Of a stretch of 64,000 nt of DNA, positions 55,291 through 64,000 are shown one piece after another (positions within the stretch are counted from its first letter, which is position 1; each line of letters begins with the position of its first letter). Under the pieces are notes generated by a model, which was not told where the DNA came from, did no database searches, and worked only from the letters and a program-made list of their open reading frames with translations. Source of the DNA: Pelecanus crispus (taxonomy: Eukaryota; Chordata; Aves; Pelecaniformes; Pelecanidae); the NCBI RefSeq assembly GCF_030463565.1, contig NC_134662.1:2170001-2234000 (forward strand), in the 5' to 3' direction. A program made the position numbers and the translations under genes.

Positions 55291-57579
55291 GAAACGCCCC
55301 GAGTGCCGCGGCCACCGCGGCCAGCCTGCCGCGGGGAAGGCGCAGGCTCCGACGCGGTTCCTGGGCGCTTGTAGTGAAGTTCCCACCACCTTTGAGAAGA
55401 GGGGCCGAGGCGGGAGCGGGCACGGCTGTGTACATCCCCACGGGCCGCCTCCCTCGCGGGAAGGAGCGTGCCCGGCCTGTTAATCCGTCTCACAACACCG
55501 TTTGCATTGCACAGAGTCAGGTTCAATAACTAAGTCATGGACCCATCTTTTTTTTTTTTTTTTTTTTTCTTTTTATCCTTTTTTTTTTTTTTTCCCCTCT
55601 TTTCTCAGTACTGGCCATATTAAAAACATCCTACCTTGAAGCAGGCTTACAATATACACATCTTACAACGTCTTCCTAGAGAACGTAACACACTATTGAC
55701 ATCTCAGCTACTGGTTAGGAGGTGCAGGGTGTTCCTGACAGCATTGCCGCCACACGGCTGACGAGGAGATACCCGGCCAGCCACGGACCTGACCGGAGGG
55801 AGCAAGAGGAGGAGACGCCATTTCCCCAGCAAGTGAGCAGGCACCGAGCCATCCACACCAGCGAAGGACGACCAGCTTTTAACTTCTAGCAGCTAAACAA
55901 GGTGGGAACTGCTGCCCGGCGAGTTACGAGGGCTTCGCGTGCCTGGAGCGGAGGGGGGAGGTTTGCAAAGGGGAACCTCGGCTTTGAGGCACCGCCACCC
56001 CCGCCAGCAAGTCCCCTGCAGCCGTCGGAAGGCTCCGGCCACACTGCCCAGCAGTCCCCGAATTACAGCTTCCTCCGTCGAGGAGGGGCAGGAAACAGTC
56101 TCCTTGTCCTCACCGGTGGGCAGCGGCCGCAAGGCCGGCCAGGCAGCCGCAAGCACGAGCCCCCCACCTTCTCCCGGCAGGACAGCGCCTTCCCGGCTCA
56201 GCTGAAGTCCTACCTGCTTGCGGGGAAAAGCAATGTGGCCCTGAACAGGTAAAGAAGGGAGCGTCTTCAAGATTATCGAGCTCAACAGCCCAAAGCCAGG
56301 GGATATTTGTAAATACCGCATCTTCCTCCTGCGCCTGTCCGAACAGGCAGGCTGGGCAAACATAGAGGCAAACAGAAAAATCTTTGTTTTCCTAAACTGT
56401 TTCATAAATCCTCATCCATCTGCTGCATTATTAGGGAACGGGCAGTTGCACATCAGGCCTCTTCCTATCTTGCACCAGGGCGGCACGCTCTGCAGCAGCC
56501 CGGGGTGGGTTAGCAACGCACAGAAACAAAGAGAAAACGCATTGAAACGTGCGCGAAAACGGCAGCAATGCACGGGAACGGGGGGGGCCAGCTGAGGCAA
56601 GTTCCCTTGCTTGCCTCAACTGACAAAGCCCAGCGCTATCTGCGGAGGATTGGATTAGCACGGTAACGACTAGTACGGGTACCCTGCTGCCGACGGCTGC
56701 GCGGGGGCTGTCCGAGGGTCGCCCATCGTTTGAGACACGCTCCGGAGTTTGAAAGAAGCACCGCCGGGCCCCAGCGTGGCAGCCTGCACGCAGGGGAGGA
56801 ATGAGCCTGCCCGGCCAGAGCCGCTGCCCCTTCCCGAGCCCGCAGGGCCGTGGGCCGTCCGCAGGGGAGGGCGGTTCGCCGTCGCCAACTGCCCAAGGTA
56901 AAGGATTGTCACAAATGAGTGAGGATAGCATGAAAACGCCGCAGTCTCTCCAAAGGCGCTCCAGTTTTGAGGTCTCCCCTCAAGACCATGTAGTGCTGAA
57001 ACAGCAAAGCCTCAGGGAAAAGGCCACTTTCCGTAACTTTTTGAAGGCGGCTGCAGGTGCCGTGGCCGGCGGGAGGGAAGGCGCCAGGCACAGGCTGGCC
57101 AGGCCCTGCCGTCGCAGCGGCGCTGCCGGGCAGGCGTGGCAAACCGCCTCGCCTCCACTGCTGAGCTAGAGCAGAAGAGGACGGGCCACACAGCCCCTGA
57201 CTGTGTCTTTTTGCAGGATTATCTCCTCACAGCAAGCATAGCCACAACCAGAGCCACTCGTTTCCATGCTTCTGACCGGTGGAAAAGCATCTACATTCAT
57301 TACAGTCAAAAAAAATGCATGTTGTTAGATAGGATTAATCAGTAAAGTGAAAAATGACTAGCCACAGACAACCTACAAATGATACTGGTATACCAGTTAG
57401 TCTGGTACGTGATAGCAGCAGAATCACTAGCACAAGGCAAAACATGAGCTTTGAAATGATTTTACTGAGACCTTTGGCTAGTGTGGCTCCAATTGGTGTG
57501 GTCAAACTCAGCCAGAAATTTAGTTTGGAAGGTCACGGGGAAGAGACCAGAAGAGTCCAGAGCCAGCTCCGCAGCTGCA

Positions 57580-64000
<6,421 letters not shown>

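Larger units (their letters stand above)
54746..57579 (-). other. BTBD2: BTBD2 3' UTR
   Basis: Runs from the BTBD2 stop (57580) to just past the AATAAA at 54773-54768 on the minus strand, about 2.8 kb. It carries three Pumilio-type octamers near its distal end (55290-55283, 54970-54963, 54788-54781). A long A-rich tract in the mRNA sense corresponds to plus-strand T-runs at about 55551-55592, and a CpG-rich patch lies near 55.28-55.48 kb. The UTR is assumed continuous; I see no intron evidence. Confidence 0.7.

Overview
The window is nuclear DNA from a bird. The evidence is vertebrate split genes, CR1 LINE fragments with the avian-style 3' end, sparse interspersed repeats and the very GC-rich, short-intron look of an avian microchromosome. 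Two protein genes can be read with confidence. They are the complete plus-strand CSNK1G2 gene (casein kinase 1 gamma 2) and, tail-to-tail with it, the 3' third of BTBD2 on the minus strand. In human 19p13.3 the same pair is adjacent and convergent, so this looks like conserved synteny (a chicken chr28-type region). The species is not determined.

Layout. Positions 1-1345 look like the 3' end of an unidentified upstream plus-strand gene, with an AATAAA at 1321. From 1.35 to 4.2 kb there is non-coding DNA ending in a degenerate TATAGCGGGG minisatellite. A CpG island (about 4.2-5.2 kb) carries the CSNK1G2 promoter and a non-coding first exon with a small uORF. Intron 1 is about 29.8 kb (4718-34490) and holds a CR1 copy, old SINE-like fragments and a second CpG-rich patch at 18.15-18.53 kb. 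The first coding exon is 34491-34987, with the start codon at 34801. After an 8.2 kb intron, ten more coding exons follow between 43221 and 51272. All splice phases close and give a 415-aa kinase, the same length as human CSNK1G2. The 3' UTR runs to about 53.44 kb. A 1.3 kb GC-rich intergenic spacer separates it from the BTBD2 3' end (AATAAA at 54773-54768 on the minus strand). The BTBD2 3' UTR is about 2.8 kb, and the four last coding exons (57580-61499) encode the C-terminal 196 aa, including the PHR domain. The rest of BTBD2 lies beyond 64 kb.

The most interesting signals concern how CSNK1G2 might be regulated. First, an in-frame 105-nt candidate cassette exon (48628-48732) lies in the C-terminal linker. 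Second, the last intron opens with an in-frame stop, so retaining it would remove the Cys-rich membrane tail and nothing else. Third, the leader has several uORFs, one with an ideal Kozak context. Fourth, two CR1 copies of the same subfamily lie in opposite orientation on either side of the first coding exon. BTBD2 has three Pumilio-type sites in its distal 3' UTR. No bacterial, viral or CRISPR-like system is present. Most long open frames here are by-products of GC-rich sequence.
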